Assembly: GCA_023953845.1 (NCBI GenBank)
Contig: JAMLJC010000001.1
Location: 3,544,501-3,608,500, forward strand
Direction: 5' to 3'
Length of the DNA stretch: 64,000 bases
Source of the DNA: Rhizobiaceae bacterium
Lineage (GTDB): Bacteria > Pseudomonadota > Alphaproteobacteria > Rhizobiales > Rhizobiaceae
How positions within the stretch are numbered: the stretch's first letter is position 1; every line of letters starts with the position of its first letter. Made by a program: the position numbers and the translations under genes. The notes below the pieces were generated by a model. That model saw only the letters and a list, made by a program, of their open reading frames with translations, did not search any database and was not told where the DNA came from. Below are positions 24,941 to 34,662 of the stretch, one piece after another.

Positions 24941-26395
24941 ATGGCGACCGCGCTCCCGCCCATCCTGCGAACGACGGCGTCCCGGCTTTCCGCGCTTTAT
25001 CTCCTCCTTTTCGCGGTCTGCGCGGTCGTGCTCGTCTTCTACATGACGTCGCTGTCGGCGCGCATGCTGACGGCGCAGACGATGGAGACCATCAACGAGG
25101 AAGCAAGCGATCTCGGCCGCGCCTACCAGCGCGGCGGCCTGCCTCTGCTGGTGCGGATGATCGGCCAGCGCTCGCGCCAGCCCGGCGCCAACCTCTATCT
25201 GATCGCGGACGCCAACGGCCGCATCCTCGCCGGAAACGTCGAAAGCCTTCAGCCGGGCATCCTCGAGACGGAAGGCTGGACCGAGGTGCCGTTTCGCTAT
25301 GAGCGGTACGGTGAGAGCGGCGAGCGCAGCCAGGCGCAGGAGAACGCCACTTTCCCGGAGGCCAGGATCGATCCGCGCGCCAGCCACGATGCGATCGCGC
25401 TGGTGCTGAGATTGCCCAACCAGATGATTATTCTTGTCGGCCGCGATCTGGGCGAGCCGCAGCGCTTCCGGGACGTGGTGCGGCAGTCGTTGATGATCGC
25501 GCTGGGCATGATGGGTCTGGGCGGCATCCTCATCTGGTTCCTCGTCGGACGCCGGGCGCTCATCCGCATCGACAACATTTCGCGCGCCGGTCGCCGCATC
25601 ATGGGCGGCGACCTCAACGGCCGTCTCCCCGTAACCGGCGCGGGCGACGAGTTCGACCGGCTGTCGGAGAACCTGAACGCCATGCTGGCCAAGATCGCCA
25701 GCCTGAACGACGGCCTGCGTCAGGTCTCCGACAACATCGCCCATGATCTGAAGACGCCGCTGACCCGCCTGCGCAACCGCGCGGAAGGCGCGATCAGCGC
25801 CAATGCGACGCCGGAGGAGTACCGGGCCGCGCTCGAACAGACCATCCGGGAGTCCGACCAGCTCATCAAGACGTTCAACGCGATCCTGATGATCTCGCGG
25901 CTGGAGGCCGGCTATTCGTCCGAACAGACCACCTCGATCGATCTGTCGGCGACGGTGCGCGATGTTGCCGAATTGTACGAGCCGCTGGCGGAAGAGGCCG
26001 GCGGGAGGATCGAAGTCGCCGTGGATGACGGCGTCACGATCGAGGGCAATCGCGAGCTTGTCGCCCAGGCGCTTTCCAACATCGTCGACAACGCCATCAA
26101 ATACGCTTCCGCCGATGGCGCGAAGCCGGAAGTCCGCATTCATCTCGAAAAGACGGCCGGCGAGGTTCGCCTCTCCGTGAGCGACAACGGACCGGGCATT
26201 CCCGATGAATCCGACCGGAAACTCGTGACGGAACGGTTCGTGCGGCTGGAGAAAAGCCGGTCGCAACCGGGCTCCGGCCTCGGGCTCAGTCTCGCCAAGG
26301 CGGTGATGAAATTTCACGGCGGCAAGCTTGACCTGACCCCTGCGAATCCCGGATTGACCGTGATCATGAGTTTTCCGGGGAGGGAAAGCGGATGA
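24941..26395 (+). CDS. Sensor histidine kinase (partner of the preceding regulator)
   Basis: A 484-aa inner membrane kinase with TM1 at approx. 15-36, a periplasmic region of about 145 residues, TM2 at approx. 182-203, and HAMP at approx. 204-257 (ISRAGRRIMGGDLNGRLPVTGAGDEF). The HisKA domain carries His268 in DNIAHDLKTPLTRL. The ATPase part shows NIVDNAIKYA, SDNGPGIPDE and GSGLGLSLAKAVM. Its stop overlaps the glnE start by 4 bp, so kinase and adenylyltransferase are probably co-transcribed, an arrangement conserved in rhizobia. Confidence 0.88.
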   Translation: MATALPPILRTTASRLSALYLLLFAVCAVVLVFYMTSLSARMLTAQTMETINEEASDLGRAYQRGGLPLLVRMIGQRSRQPGANLYLIADANGRILAGNVESLQPGILETEGWTEVPFRYERYGESGERSQAQENATFPEARIDPRASHDAIALVLRLPNQMIILVGRDLGEPQRFRDVVRQSLMIALGMMGLGGILIWFLVGRRALIRIDNISRAGRRIMGGDLNGRLPVTGAGDEFDRLSENLNAMLAKIASLNDGLRQVSDNIAHDLKTPLTRLRNRAEGAISANATPEEYRAALEQTIRESDQLIKTFNAILMISRLEAGYSSEQTTSIDLSATVRDVAELYEPLAEEAGGRIEVAVDDGVTIEGNRELVAQALSNIVDNAIKYASADGAKPEVRIHLEKTAGEVRLSVSDNGPGIPDESDRKLVTERFVRLEKSRSQPGSGLGLSLAKAVMKFHGGKLDLTPANPGLTVIMSFPGRESG

Positions 26396-29355
26396 CGAAA
26401 GCGGGCCGCGAGGCGAAGGGGGGGTCTCCGTGGTTTGCCGGATCGCCACGCCCGCTCACGCCGCTCGACCCCGCCGATGCCCGGAACGCGCTCGCCGAAT
26501 TCGGCGAATTGACGGAAGAAAACGGGCTGGCCCGCCTGTCGGAACTCTGCGCCTCGGGAAGCGGCGATGCGGCGTTCCTCGGCAGCGTGTTCGACCTGTC
26601 CGAATTCATGCGCGATACCGCCCGCCGTCAGCCGGAGGCGCTGGAACGCCTGTTCGACACGTCCGTGGCGAAGCGGCTGGCCGAGATAGAGGCGGCCATC
26701 GCGGAGCTGCCCCATGGCGACGACGCAACCGAGAGCGGCCTGATGAAGAACCTGCGCCTGTTGAAGGGCGAGGCGCATTTCCTCATCGCGCTCGACGACC
26801 TGGCCGGCGAGGCGGATGTGTCCGAGACCGTCGCGCGGCTAAGCCGGCTGGCCGATGCTTCCGTCAAGGCGGCAATCGATTTCCTGCTGCGGGACGCGCA
26901 TGAGCAGGGCAAGCTGAAGCTTCCCGATCCCGCCAATCCCGCGAAGGATTCCGGCTTCATCGTGCTCGGCATGGGCAAGCTCGGCGCGCGGGAGCTCAAC
27001 TTCTCCTCCGACATCGACCTGATCGTCTTCTTCGATCCCGAAGCGCCGGCAATTCTCGATCCCTGCGATGCCGGCGACATGTTCGCGCGGCTGACGCGGC
27101 GTCTCCTGCGCATCCTCCAGGATCGCACAGAGCACGGCTACGTCTTCCGCACGGATCTCAGGCTGCGGCCCGATCCCGGCTCGACGCCGCTCGCCATCCC
27201 CGTACTGGCGGCGCTGCATTACTATGAGAGCCGGGGCCAGAACTGGGAGCGCGCGGCGATGATCAAGGCGCGCGCGATCGCGGGCGACCTGAAGGCGGGC
27301 GAGGGGTTTCTGAAGGAACTGCAACCCTATGTCTGGCGCAAGTATCTGGACTATGCGGCCATCGCCGACGTCCATTCGATCAAGCGCCAGATTCATGCGC
27401 ACAAAGGCCATGGCGAGATCGCGGTGCTTGGCCACAACGTAAAACTCGGGCGCGGCGGCATCCGCGAGATCGAGTTCTTCGTGCAGACGCAGCAGCTTAT
27501 CGCCGGCGGTCGCTTCCCGGAGCTGCGCGGCCGTGAGACCGTGGCGATGCTCGGGGAGCTTGCGGAGCATAACTGGATCACAGCAGACGCGCGCGACGTG
27601 CTGACCCGGCAATACTGGTTCCTGCGCCGTGTCGAACACGCGCTGCAGATGATCGCCGACGAGCAGACGCATACGTTGCCGGACGACGAGGAAGAACTGG
27701 AACGCGTGGCGCGCCTGCTCGGCTACGCCGACGCGGCCGGCTTCTCCGCTGACTTCCGCGCTTCCCTGCACGCGGTCGAAAAGCACTATGCCGCACTGTT
27801 CGAGACCGCGCCGGAACTGTCGTCCGGCATCGGCAATCTGGTCTTCACCGGCGACGTCGACGATCCCGACACGCTGGAGACGCTGCATAATCTGGGCTTC
27901 GAGCGGCCGAGCGACATCTGCCGCGTCATCCGCACCTGGCATTTCGGCCGCTATCGCGCGACGCAGTCCGCCGAAGCGCGCGAGCGCCTGACCGAACTCA
28001 CGCCGGCCCTGCTCAAGGCCTTCGGCGGCACCCGGCGCGCGGACGAAGCGCTGATCCGCTTCGACGAGTTTCTTGCCGGTCTTCCAGCCGGCATCCAGCT
28101 TTTCTCACTGTTGCAGTCCAATCCGGCGTTGCTGCAACTGCTTGCCACCATCATGAGCGCGGCGCCGCGTCTGGCGCAGATCATCACGCGCCGCCCGCAT
28201 GTGTTCGACGGGCTGCTCGACCCGTCGCTGCTCTCCGAACTGCCGAACCGCGCCTATCTCGCCGAGCGCCTGGAAACCTTCCTCGGCGGCATCGTCGCCT
28301 ACGAGGAAGTTCTCGACCGTCTCAGAATCTTCGCCTCGGAGCAGAAATTCCTGATCGGTGTGCGGCTCCTCGCGGGCGCCATCGATCCGCAACGCGCCGG
28401 CAAGGCGTTCTCCGATCTCGCCGACCTGACCATCGGGGCGGCGCTCGACGCTGTCTGTGATGAGTTCGCCGTCCGCCATGGGCGCGTGCAGGGTGGGCGG
28501 GTGTCGGTGCTCGGCATGGGCAAGCTCGGCAGCCGCGAACTGACCGCCGGTTCGGATGTGGACCTTATCCTGCTCTACGATCACGACCAGCGCGCCGAGG
28601 AATCGGACGGCGAGAAGCAGCTGGCCCCTTCGCATTACTATTCGCGGCTCACGCAGCGCCTGATCGCCGCGGTTTCCGCCCCCACCGCGGAAGGCGTGCT
28701 CTACGAACTCGACCTGCGGCTGAGGCCATCCGGCAACAAGGGGCCGGTTGCAACTCATGTCGACGCGTTCCGCAAATACCAGCGCGAGGAAGCCTGGACG
28801 TGGGAGCACATGGCGCTGACGCGCGCGCGGCCGGTCGCCGGAGACGCGTCGCTTGCCGCCGAGATCGAGGCAGAGATCGCCGGGGTGATGGCCCGGCCGC
28901 GCGACTTCGGCAAGATCGCCGCCGAGGCTGCGGAGATGCGCCAGCTGATCGAGACGGAAAAGCCGCCGCACGATCTGTGGGACATAAAGCTCATCCCCGG
29001 CGGGCTCATCGACCTCGAATTCATCGCGCAGGTGGCGCGGCTGACCGGGCGGGTGGACGCCGATGCTCACACCACATCGACCCTCGGATTGCTGCGCCAT
29101 CTGGCTCCTGATTTCGCGTCAGAGCAGGTCCGCGGCGAACTCGCCGATGCGTATTCGCTCTATCTGGCGCTGACGCAGATGATAAGGCTGTGCCTCACCG
29201 GCGCCTTCGAGCGCGACGACGTGCCGCCGGGGTTGGCGGACCTGCTGCTCGGCGTGACCGACCTGCCGGACTTTGGCGTGCTGGAAGCGCATCTCAAGGA
29301 AACGTCGCAGACGGTGCGGCAACATTTCGACCGGCTGCTGCCCGCGAAGCGGTAG
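26392..29355 (+). CDS. glnE: Bifunctional glutamine synthetase adenylyltransferase/deadenylase GlnE
   Basis: GlnE adds and removes AMP on glutamine synthetase in response to PII and glutamine. The 987-aa protein has two nucleotidyltransferase domains. The N-terminal one carries GMGKLGARELNFSSDIDLI (approx. residue 191, deadenylation). The C-terminal one carries GMGKLGSRELTAGSDVDLI (approx. residue 705, adenylylation), with LRLRPSGNKGP and a helical regulatory linker between and after. Length and both metal-binding DxD motifs are complete. It is convergent with the PleC-like kinase, with only 18 bp between stops. Confidence 0.95.
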   Translation: MTKAGREAKGGSPWFAGSPRPLTPLDPADARNALAEFGELTEENGLARLSELCASGSGDAAFLGSVFDLSEFMRDTARRQPEALERLFDTSVAKRLAEIEAAIAELPHGDDATESGLMKNLRLLKGEAHFLIALDDLAGEADVSETVARLSRLADASVKAAIDFLLRDAHEQGKLKLPDPANPAKDSGFIVLGMGKLGARELNFSSDIDLIVFFDPEAPAILDPCDAGDMFARLTRRLLRILQDRTEHGYVFRTDLRLRPDPGSTPLAIPVLAALHYYESRGQNWERAAMIKARAIAGDLKAGEGFLKELQPYVWRKYLDYAAIADVHSIKRQIHAHKGHGEIAVLGHNVKLGRGGIREIEFFVQTQQLIAGGRFPELRGRETVAMLGELAEHNWITADARDVLTRQYWFLRRVEHALQMIADEQTHTLPDDEEELERVARLLGYADAAGFSADFRASLHAVEKHYAALFETAPELSSGIGNLVFTGDVDDPDTLETLHNLGFERPSDICRVIRTWHFGRYRATQSAEARERLTELTPALLKAFGGTRRADEALIRFDEFLAGLPAGIQLFSLLQSNPALLQLLATIMSAAPRLAQIITRRPHVFDGLLDPSLLSELPNRAYLAERLETFLGGIVAYEEVLDRLRIFASEQKFLIGVRLLAGAIDPQRAGKAFSDLADLTIGAALDAVCDEFAVRHGRVQGGRVSVLGMGKLGSRELTAGSDVDLILLYDHDQRAEESDGEKQLAPSHYYSRLTQRLIAAVSAPTAEGVLYELDLRLRPSGNKGPVATHVDAFRKYQREEAWTWEHMALTRARPVAGDASLAAEIEAEIAGVMARPRDFGKIAAEAAEMRQLIETEKPPHDLWDIKLIPGGLIDLEFIAQVARLTGRVDADAHTTSTLGLLRHLAPDFASEQVRGELADAYSLYLALTQMIRLCLTGAFERDDVPPGLADLLLGVTDLPDFGVLEAHLKETSQTVRQHFDRLLPAKR

Positions 29356-29373
29356 CGGTCCGGGCTCTTCGGT

Positions 29374-31695
29374 TCAGGCTGCGAGACGCATTTCCTGCGT
29401 CGGAATCCTGACCGATACGATGGTGCCGGAACCTTCCGTCGAACGGATCTTCAAAGAGCCGCCATGCAGTTCGGCCAGCGAGCGCGAGATGGCGAGGCCG
29501 AGTCCCGATCCGGCGTGGCTCTTCGAGAACTGGTTGGCAACCTGCTCGAACGGCTTGCCGAGCTTCTTCAGCGCGCGTTTGGGAATGCCACAGCCATTGT
29601 CCTCGATGGTGAGGCGCATGGCGCCTGCCACGTTGCGGGCGCGCACCGAGATGCGGCCGCCATGGCCGGTGAACTTCACCGCATTCGACAGGAGGTTGAT
29701 GAGGATCTGCTTGACAGCGCGCCGGTCGGCGAAGACGGTCATCTCGTCGGCGATCTGCGTGTCGACGGTGATTTCCTTCTCGCCGGCCTGCAGCGCGATC
29801 ACGCGCACCGTCTCGCTGATCAGCGGGTTGAGGTCGATCTCCTCGCGCTCCACCGAGAATTGCCCCGCCTCGATCTTCGACATGTCGAGAATGTCGTTGA
29901 TGACGTTGAGCAGGTGCATGCCGGCGCCGTGAATGTCGTTCACATACTCGTCGTAGCGCGGTGACCCGATCGGCCCGAAGATGCGCGACTGCATCATTTC
30001 CGAGAAGCCGATGATGGCGTTGAGGGGCGTGCGCAGCTCGTGCGACATGTTGGCGAGGAACTCCGACTTGGCGCGGTTCGCCGCTTCGGCCCGTTCCGTC
30101 TCCTTCATGTATTTGCGGTTCAGATCGACCAGTTCCTTCGAGCGCTCGCCTTCGGATTTGCGGGCGACGCTGAGGTCGTGGATCGTCGCCATCAGGCGCC
30201 GCTCGCTGTCGACCAGCTTTTCCTGATGCTGTTTCAACTGGGTGATGTCGGTGCCGACCGACACGACGCCGCAGTCCTTGGTCTTCAGTTCGTTGACCTG
30301 GAGCCAGCGCCCGTCTTCCAGCAGGCGTTCATAGGTCGCCGCGCCCCGGCTGCCGTCGGCATTGGCCAGCCGGCGCTCGGTGACGAACGGCTTCAGGTGC
30401 TGCTCGATCTCCTCGCGCGGCGTGCCGGGCTTCAGATCCTTGCCGGCGACGCCGACATATTGCTGGTACTTCGTGTTGCACATGACGAGCTTCTCGTCGG
30501 CGTCCCACAGCACGAAGGTCTCGGAAATGTTCTCGATGGCCGTCCGCAGGCGCAGGTCGGCCACCTCGGAGCGCTGTGTCAGGTGATATTGCTCGGTGAC
30601 GTCGATGGCGATGCCCATCAGGTGGATTTCCAGCGCATCGGGATCGACGACCTCGGCGCGCGCGCGAATCCAGACCCATTGGCCGTCGGCATGACGCATG
30701 CGGAAGACGCGGTCGATGCAGTCCGTCTCGCGTGCCGCAATCTGGCCGGCGAGATCGTAGAGGTCGGCATCGTCGGGATGGATGATTTCGGCCACGCGCC
30801 CGAAGGAGAGCATGGAATCGCAGGGCTGGTAGCCGAGAATGTCGTACATCGAACGCGACCAGTACATCTTGCCGCGCGCCATGTCCCAGTCCCAGAGGCC
30901 GCAGCGGCCGCGCATCAGGGCGAGATCGATGCGCTCATGCGCGCGGCTGTAGACGCGGTCCGCCGTCTGCGCGCGCGCCGCCTGTCCGAAATAGGCGTAG
31001 AGGATGACGAGCAGGACGCCAGCCGTCAGCACGAACATCGTCACGCTGAGCGACACCGCCTGGTTCCACTCGGCGAGCAGCAGTTCATGCGGCACCAGCG
31101 CCACGGCCGCCGCGGTGCGGCCGTCTGTCAGGTCGAGCGCCGCGTACCAGGGCTTGCCGTCGATCTTCACCTCGATGATGCCGGCGCGCTCGCCGAACAT
31201 GAAGAGGGGCTGTCCGCCGGTGATGATGGCGTCCAGCGGACGCCTGTCCCAGCCGATCGACGACGGCGTGACGGCCACGATGTTGAAGTCGCGGTCGGTG
31301 ATCGCGAGCACGTAGCTGTCCCTGATGTCGCCATATTGCAGCTCGCGCTTGAGGAGATCGGCGCTCAGATCGGCGTTCGGCGTGCTGCCGATGCCTTCCA
31401 GCATCAAGGCGTTGGACAACTCGCTGGTGACCAGCGCCAGCATGGCGCGCGCGTTGCGCTCGATATCGTCGCGCGAGGCGTCGAGCGATACCGCACGCGC
31501 GATGGCGATAACACCGAGGAACACCACGATGAGCACCGGAATGGCGCGTTTCAGCACCGGTTCCAGTTCCAGCAGGAACCGGTAGGTGGGTTCCGCGAAG
31601 AGCCGCGCGCCGACCGCAGGCGCACCCGGCTGCATGGCCAGATTCCTGACAAAGGACGACCGTCCGGGCGCGCGCCACGCGTCCGTGTTAGCCAT
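29374..31695 (-). CDS. pleC: PAS-domain sensor histidine kinase/phosphatase, PleC-like
   Basis: A 773-aa membrane kinase: TM1 at approx. 51-70, a periplasmic region of about 140 residues, TM2 at approx. 214-236, and two PAS domains (approx. 257-370 and 383-488). The HisKA box carries His552 in FLANMSHELRTPLNAIIGF, followed by the FGPIGSPRYDEYVNDIHGAG motif that marks the DivJ/PleC/PdhS group. The catalytic domain ends GSGLGLAISRSLAELHGGS. In Sinorhizobium the PleC gene lies beside glnE, and that synteny supports the name. PleC acts as kinase/phosphatase for the cell-fate regulator DivK. Its upstream region carries a dense cluster of GANTC methylation sites. Confidence 0.8.
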   Translation of the reverse strand: MANTDAWRAPGRSSFVRNLAMQPGAPAVGARLFAEPTYRFLLELEPVLKRAIPVLIVVFLGVIAIARAVSLDASRDDIERNARAMLALVTSELSNALMLEGIGSTPNADLSADLLKRELQYGDIRDSYVLAITDRDFNIVAVTPSSIGWDRRPLDAIITGGQPLFMFGERAGIIEVKIDGKPWYAALDLTDGRTAAAVALVPHELLLAEWNQAVSLSVTMFVLTAGVLLVILYAYFGQAARAQTADRVYSRAHERIDLALMRGRCGLWDWDMARGKMYWSRSMYDILGYQPCDSMLSFGRVAEIIHPDDADLYDLAGQIAARETDCIDRVFRMRHADGQWVWIRARAEVVDPDALEIHLMGIAIDVTEQYHLTQRSEVADLRLRTAIENISETFVLWDADEKLVMCNTKYQQYVGVAGKDLKPGTPREEIEQHLKPFVTERRLANADGSRGAATYERLLEDGRWLQVNELKTKDCGVVSVGTDITQLKQHQEKLVDSERRLMATIHDLSVARKSEGERSKELVDLNRKYMKETERAEAANRAKSEFLANMSHELRTPLNAIIGFSEMMQSRIFGPIGSPRYDEYVNDIHGAGMHLLNVINDILDMSKIEAGQFSVEREEIDLNPLISETVRVIALQAGEKEITVDTQIADEMTVFADRRAVKQILINLLSNAVKFTGHGGRISVRARNVAGAMRLTIEDNGCGIPKRALKKLGKPFEQVANQFSKSHAGSGLGLAISRSLAELHGGSLKIRSTEGSGTIVSVRIPTQEMRLAA

Positions 31696-31729
31696 TGCTC
31701 CGGCTCCCCAAGCTGGTTCTCTAATGAGT

Positions 31730-31814
31730 GATTCGGACCCCTGACTCCCGAATCTGGCCTAAAGAATCAGACGTGATTCGCCTTGTCCAGTGGTGTCTCG
31801 ATAAAATCCGAATC
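31730..31814 (-). promoter_or_regulatory. Cluster of six GANTC (CcrM) sites upstream of pleC-like gene
   Basis: GANTC occurs at 31730, 31743, 31750, 31764, 31775 and 31810, all within 119 bp upstream of the kinase start codon. Several copies form inverted repeats (gaatca-gacg-tgattc at 31764-31779; gtgattcgg 31728-31736 with ccgaatcac 31808-31816). GANTC is the CcrM methylation target in alphaproteobacteria, and the GcrA/CcrM pair controls cell-cycle promoters. The regulatory role is inferred. Confidence 0.6.
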
Positions 31815-31848
31815 ACCGGCGTCCGGGCGCGCAGATCGGCGCCGCGGA

Positions 31849-34491
31849 TCACGCCAATGTGCGCTCCACGATGTCGCGGAGATCGGCGGAGAGTTTCGGC
31901 GTGGCCGCGATGGCGAGCAGCGCCTCCCGTGCCTTGGCCTGCCGCTCCGGCTCCAGCGAGCGCCAGGAGCGCAGCGCCGTCGCGAGCCGCGCGGCGACCT
32001 GCGGATTGCGTCGCTCGACGGCGAGAACGGTATCGACGAACAGGCTGTAGCCGGCGCCGTCCGGCCGGTGGAAACCGGTCTGGTTCGCGCTGAAGAAGGT
32101 GCCGGCAAGCGACCGCACGCGGTTCGGATTGCCGATCGAGAAAGCCGGGTGCTTCATCAGCGCGCGCACCCGGTCGGCGGCGGCATGTCCCGGCACGCCG
32201 GCCTGGATCATGAACCACTTGTCCATCACCAGCGGGAAGCCTTCGAAGCGCTGCTCGAATTCCGCCAGCGCGCGCTGTGCGGCGTCGGTCCCGGCCTGGC
32301 GGTGGGCGAGCGTGGTGAGGGCTGCGGCGCGATCCGTCATGTTGGTGGCAGAAGCGAAATGCGCGTAGGCGAGATCCCCGCCTCCCGGCAGCGCAGCCAG
32401 ATAGTCGAGCAGCGCGTTGCGCAGCGCTCGCCGGCCCGCGCTGGCGGCATCCGGCCGGAACGGTGCGTCGGAGCGAAGCGCGTCGTAGAGCGCGTGAAAG
32501 CTGTCCGCATTGCCGCTCGCGATGGCGCGCGCAAGCATCTCCCGCGCCTTCCAGATGGCGTCCGGATCGATGTTGGAGCCGATTTCGCGTGCCACGTCCG
32601 CTTCGCCGGGCAGGGTGAGCGCCAGCGCCCGGAACGCATGCTCCAGCGCGTCGTCCGCGGCGATCTTTCCGGCGACGGAGGGGATCTGCGCCGCGAAATC
32701 GGGCTCCTTGTCGCCGCGCAGCCGGCGAAACGCGCCGATCAGCTCGTCCGTCAGCAGGCCGTTGAAGGCCTGCCAGCGGCCGTAGGTGTCGCTGTCGTGA
32801 CCGGCGAGGAAGACGCGGTCGTCGTCGCTCATCTCGATGCTCATGGTGACCGGGGCTGAAAACCCGCGATTGAGCGAGACCACGGGACGTTCGGCGATGC
32901 CGGTGAACCGGACCGTGTGGCGCCGTTTCTTCAGGTGGATGACGCCATCCTCGACACCGGCGCCGCTGGCGGACCGGTATGCCATGTCGCTGCCGTCCGG
33001 GCCGACCAGCCCGAAGGCGAGCGGGATGTGCATAACCTTCTTGCGCGATTCCGACGGAGTCGGCGGAGACGACTGCTCGATCTCCAGCGTCAGTTCCTGC
33101 TGGGCGGCGTCATGGTTCACGGTGACCGTCAGGTTCGGCGTTCCGGCCTGATGGTACCACAGCGCGAACTGGGCGAGGTCGCGTCCGGAGACGTCCTCGA
33201 AGCACTTCAGGAAATCCTCGATGGTGACGGCCTGACCGTCATGACGCTCGAAATAGAGATCCATGCCGCGCCGGAACAGATCGGCGCCGAGCACGGTGCG
33301 GATCATCCGCACGACCTCCGAACCCTTCTCGTAGACGGTCGCTGTGTAGAAGTTGTTGATCTCCCGATAGCGGCGCGGCCGCACCGGATGGGCGAGCGGA
33401 CCCTGATCCTCCGGGAATTGATGCGCCCTCAGCGTCCGCACCTGGGCGATGCGGGCGACGGCGCGCGAGCGCTGGTCCGAGGAGAACTCGTGGTCACGAT
33501 AGACCGTCAGCCCTTCCTTCAGGCAAAGCTGGAACCAGTCCCGGCAAGTGATTCTGTTGCCTGTCCAATTGTGGAAATACTCGTGCGCGATGATCGCCTC
33601 GATATTGGCGAAGTCGGCGTCGGTAGCGGTCTCTTCATCCGCAAGCACGTATTTGTCGTTGAAGATGTTGAGGCCCTTGTTCTCCATCGCGCCGAAGTTG
33701 AAGTCCGAGACGGCGACGATGTTGAAGGCGTCGAGATCGTACTCGCGGCCGAACACCTCCTCGTCCCATTGCATCGAGCGCTGCAGCGCGTCCATGGCGT
33801 AGCGGCACTGGTTCTCCTTGCCGCGCTCCACATAGATGCCGAGATCGACCGTCCTGCCGGATGCGGTGACGAACCGGTCCCTTATCTGCCCGAGATCGCC
33901 CGCAACCAGCGCGAACAGATAGGACGGCTTCGGATGCGGATCGTGCCAGACGGCGAAATGCCGGTCGCCGCCGAGTTCTCCACGCTCTCCGGGATTGCCG
34001 TTGGAAAGCAGGCAGGGAAGGGCGCGCGGCGCCTCGATGCGCACCGTGTAGACGGAGAGGATGTCCGGCCTGTCGAGGAAATAGGTGATGCGCCGGAAAC
34101 CCTCAGCCTCGCACTGCGTGCAATAGACGCCATTCGAGAGATAAAGCCCCATCAACGCCTGATTCTGCGAAGGAGCGACGACCGTCTCGATCATCAGGCG
34201 GAAACGGTTCGCGCGCGGGGGCTTCATGATCGTCAGGTGCTCGGCATCGACCGCATAATCCACGCCGGCAGGCGGCTTGCCGTCTATCTCCAGCCGCTTC
34301 AGCGCCAGTCCTTCGCCGTCGAGCACCAGCGGCGCATCCTCCGCTGCGCCCGCCCGCCGTTCCACGGTGAGTTCGGCCCGCACCAGAGTGTCGTCCGGCG
34401 AAAGGCGGAACGTCAGTCGCGTTTCGGGAATGAGGTAGTCGCTGGGCCGGTAGTCTTCGAGCCGGAAAATCTGTCCGGTGTCAGTACGCAT
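31849..34491 (-). CDS. pepN: Aminopeptidase N (M1 family)
   Basis: A zinc aminopeptidase of 880 aa, the normal bacterial PepN length, releasing N-terminal residues from peptides in the cytoplasm. The substrate-binding motif GAMEN is at 267-271, and zinc ligands His303 and His307 lie in AHEYFHNWTGN with Glu326 (KEGLTVYRD). It has an N-terminal beta domain, the catalytic domain, a beta-sandwich (approx. 440-540) and an ARM-like C-terminal domain. It is transcribed toward pleC and is divergent from the CoxL-like gene across 171 bp. Confidence 0.95.
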   Translation of the reverse strand: MRTDTGQIFRLEDYRPSDYLIPETRLTFRLSPDDTLVRAELTVERRAGAAEDAPLVLDGEGLALKRLEIDGKPPAGVDYAVDAEHLTIMKPPRANRFRLMIETVVAPSQNQALMGLYLSNGVYCTQCEAEGFRRITYFLDRPDILSVYTVRIEAPRALPCLLSNGNPGERGELGGDRHFAVWHDPHPKPSYLFALVAGDLGQIRDRFVTASGRTVDLGIYVERGKENQCRYAMDALQRSMQWDEEVFGREYDLDAFNIVAVSDFNFGAMENKGLNIFNDKYVLADEETATDADFANIEAIIAHEYFHNWTGNRITCRDWFQLCLKEGLTVYRDHEFSSDQRSRAVARIAQVRTLRAHQFPEDQGPLAHPVRPRRYREINNFYTATVYEKGSEVVRMIRTVLGADLFRRGMDLYFERHDGQAVTIEDFLKCFEDVSGRDLAQFALWYHQAGTPNLTVTVNHDAAQQELTLEIEQSSPPTPSESRKKVMHIPLAFGLVGPDGSDMAYRSASGAGVEDGVIHLKKRRHTVRFTGIAERPVVSLNRGFSAPVTMSIEMSDDDRVFLAGHDSDTYGRWQAFNGLLTDELIGAFRRLRGDKEPDFAAQIPSVAGKIAADDALEHAFRALALTLPGEADVAREIGSNIDPDAIWKAREMLARAIASGNADSFHALYDALRSDAPFRPDAASAGRRALRNALLDYLAALPGGGDLAYAHFASATNMTDRAAALTTLAHRQAGTDAAQRALAEFEQRFEGFPLVMDKWFMIQAGVPGHAAADRVRALMKHPAFSIGNPNRVRSLAGTFFSANQTGFHRPDGAGYSLFVDTVLAVERRNPQVAARLATALRSWRSLEPERQAKAREALLAIAATPKLSADLRDIVERTLA

Positions 34492-34662
34492 GGATTTTCG
34501 TTGTCCGATCGTTCTTCTGTCTGGGAGACCGCCGTATTCCCGCGTGATGCCCCGATATGGCGCAACAAAATACGGATGGTGCTCTTTACACGAAAGCGCT
34601 GGTCGACAAAACTGAAAGCCGGCCTATTTCCTGCGCCACAATCCAACCGTACCGGAGCAGTC

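Noticed and set aside
22402..24963. 853-codon minus-strand frame across degP and the response regulator
   Set aside because: Same artefact; it covers two well-supported plus-strand genes and has no recognisable protein features.
32917..34662. In-frame upstream extension of the CoxL-like gene over pepN
   Set aside because: It would be antisense to pepN and lacks similarity; the enzyme family begins at ATG 34663.
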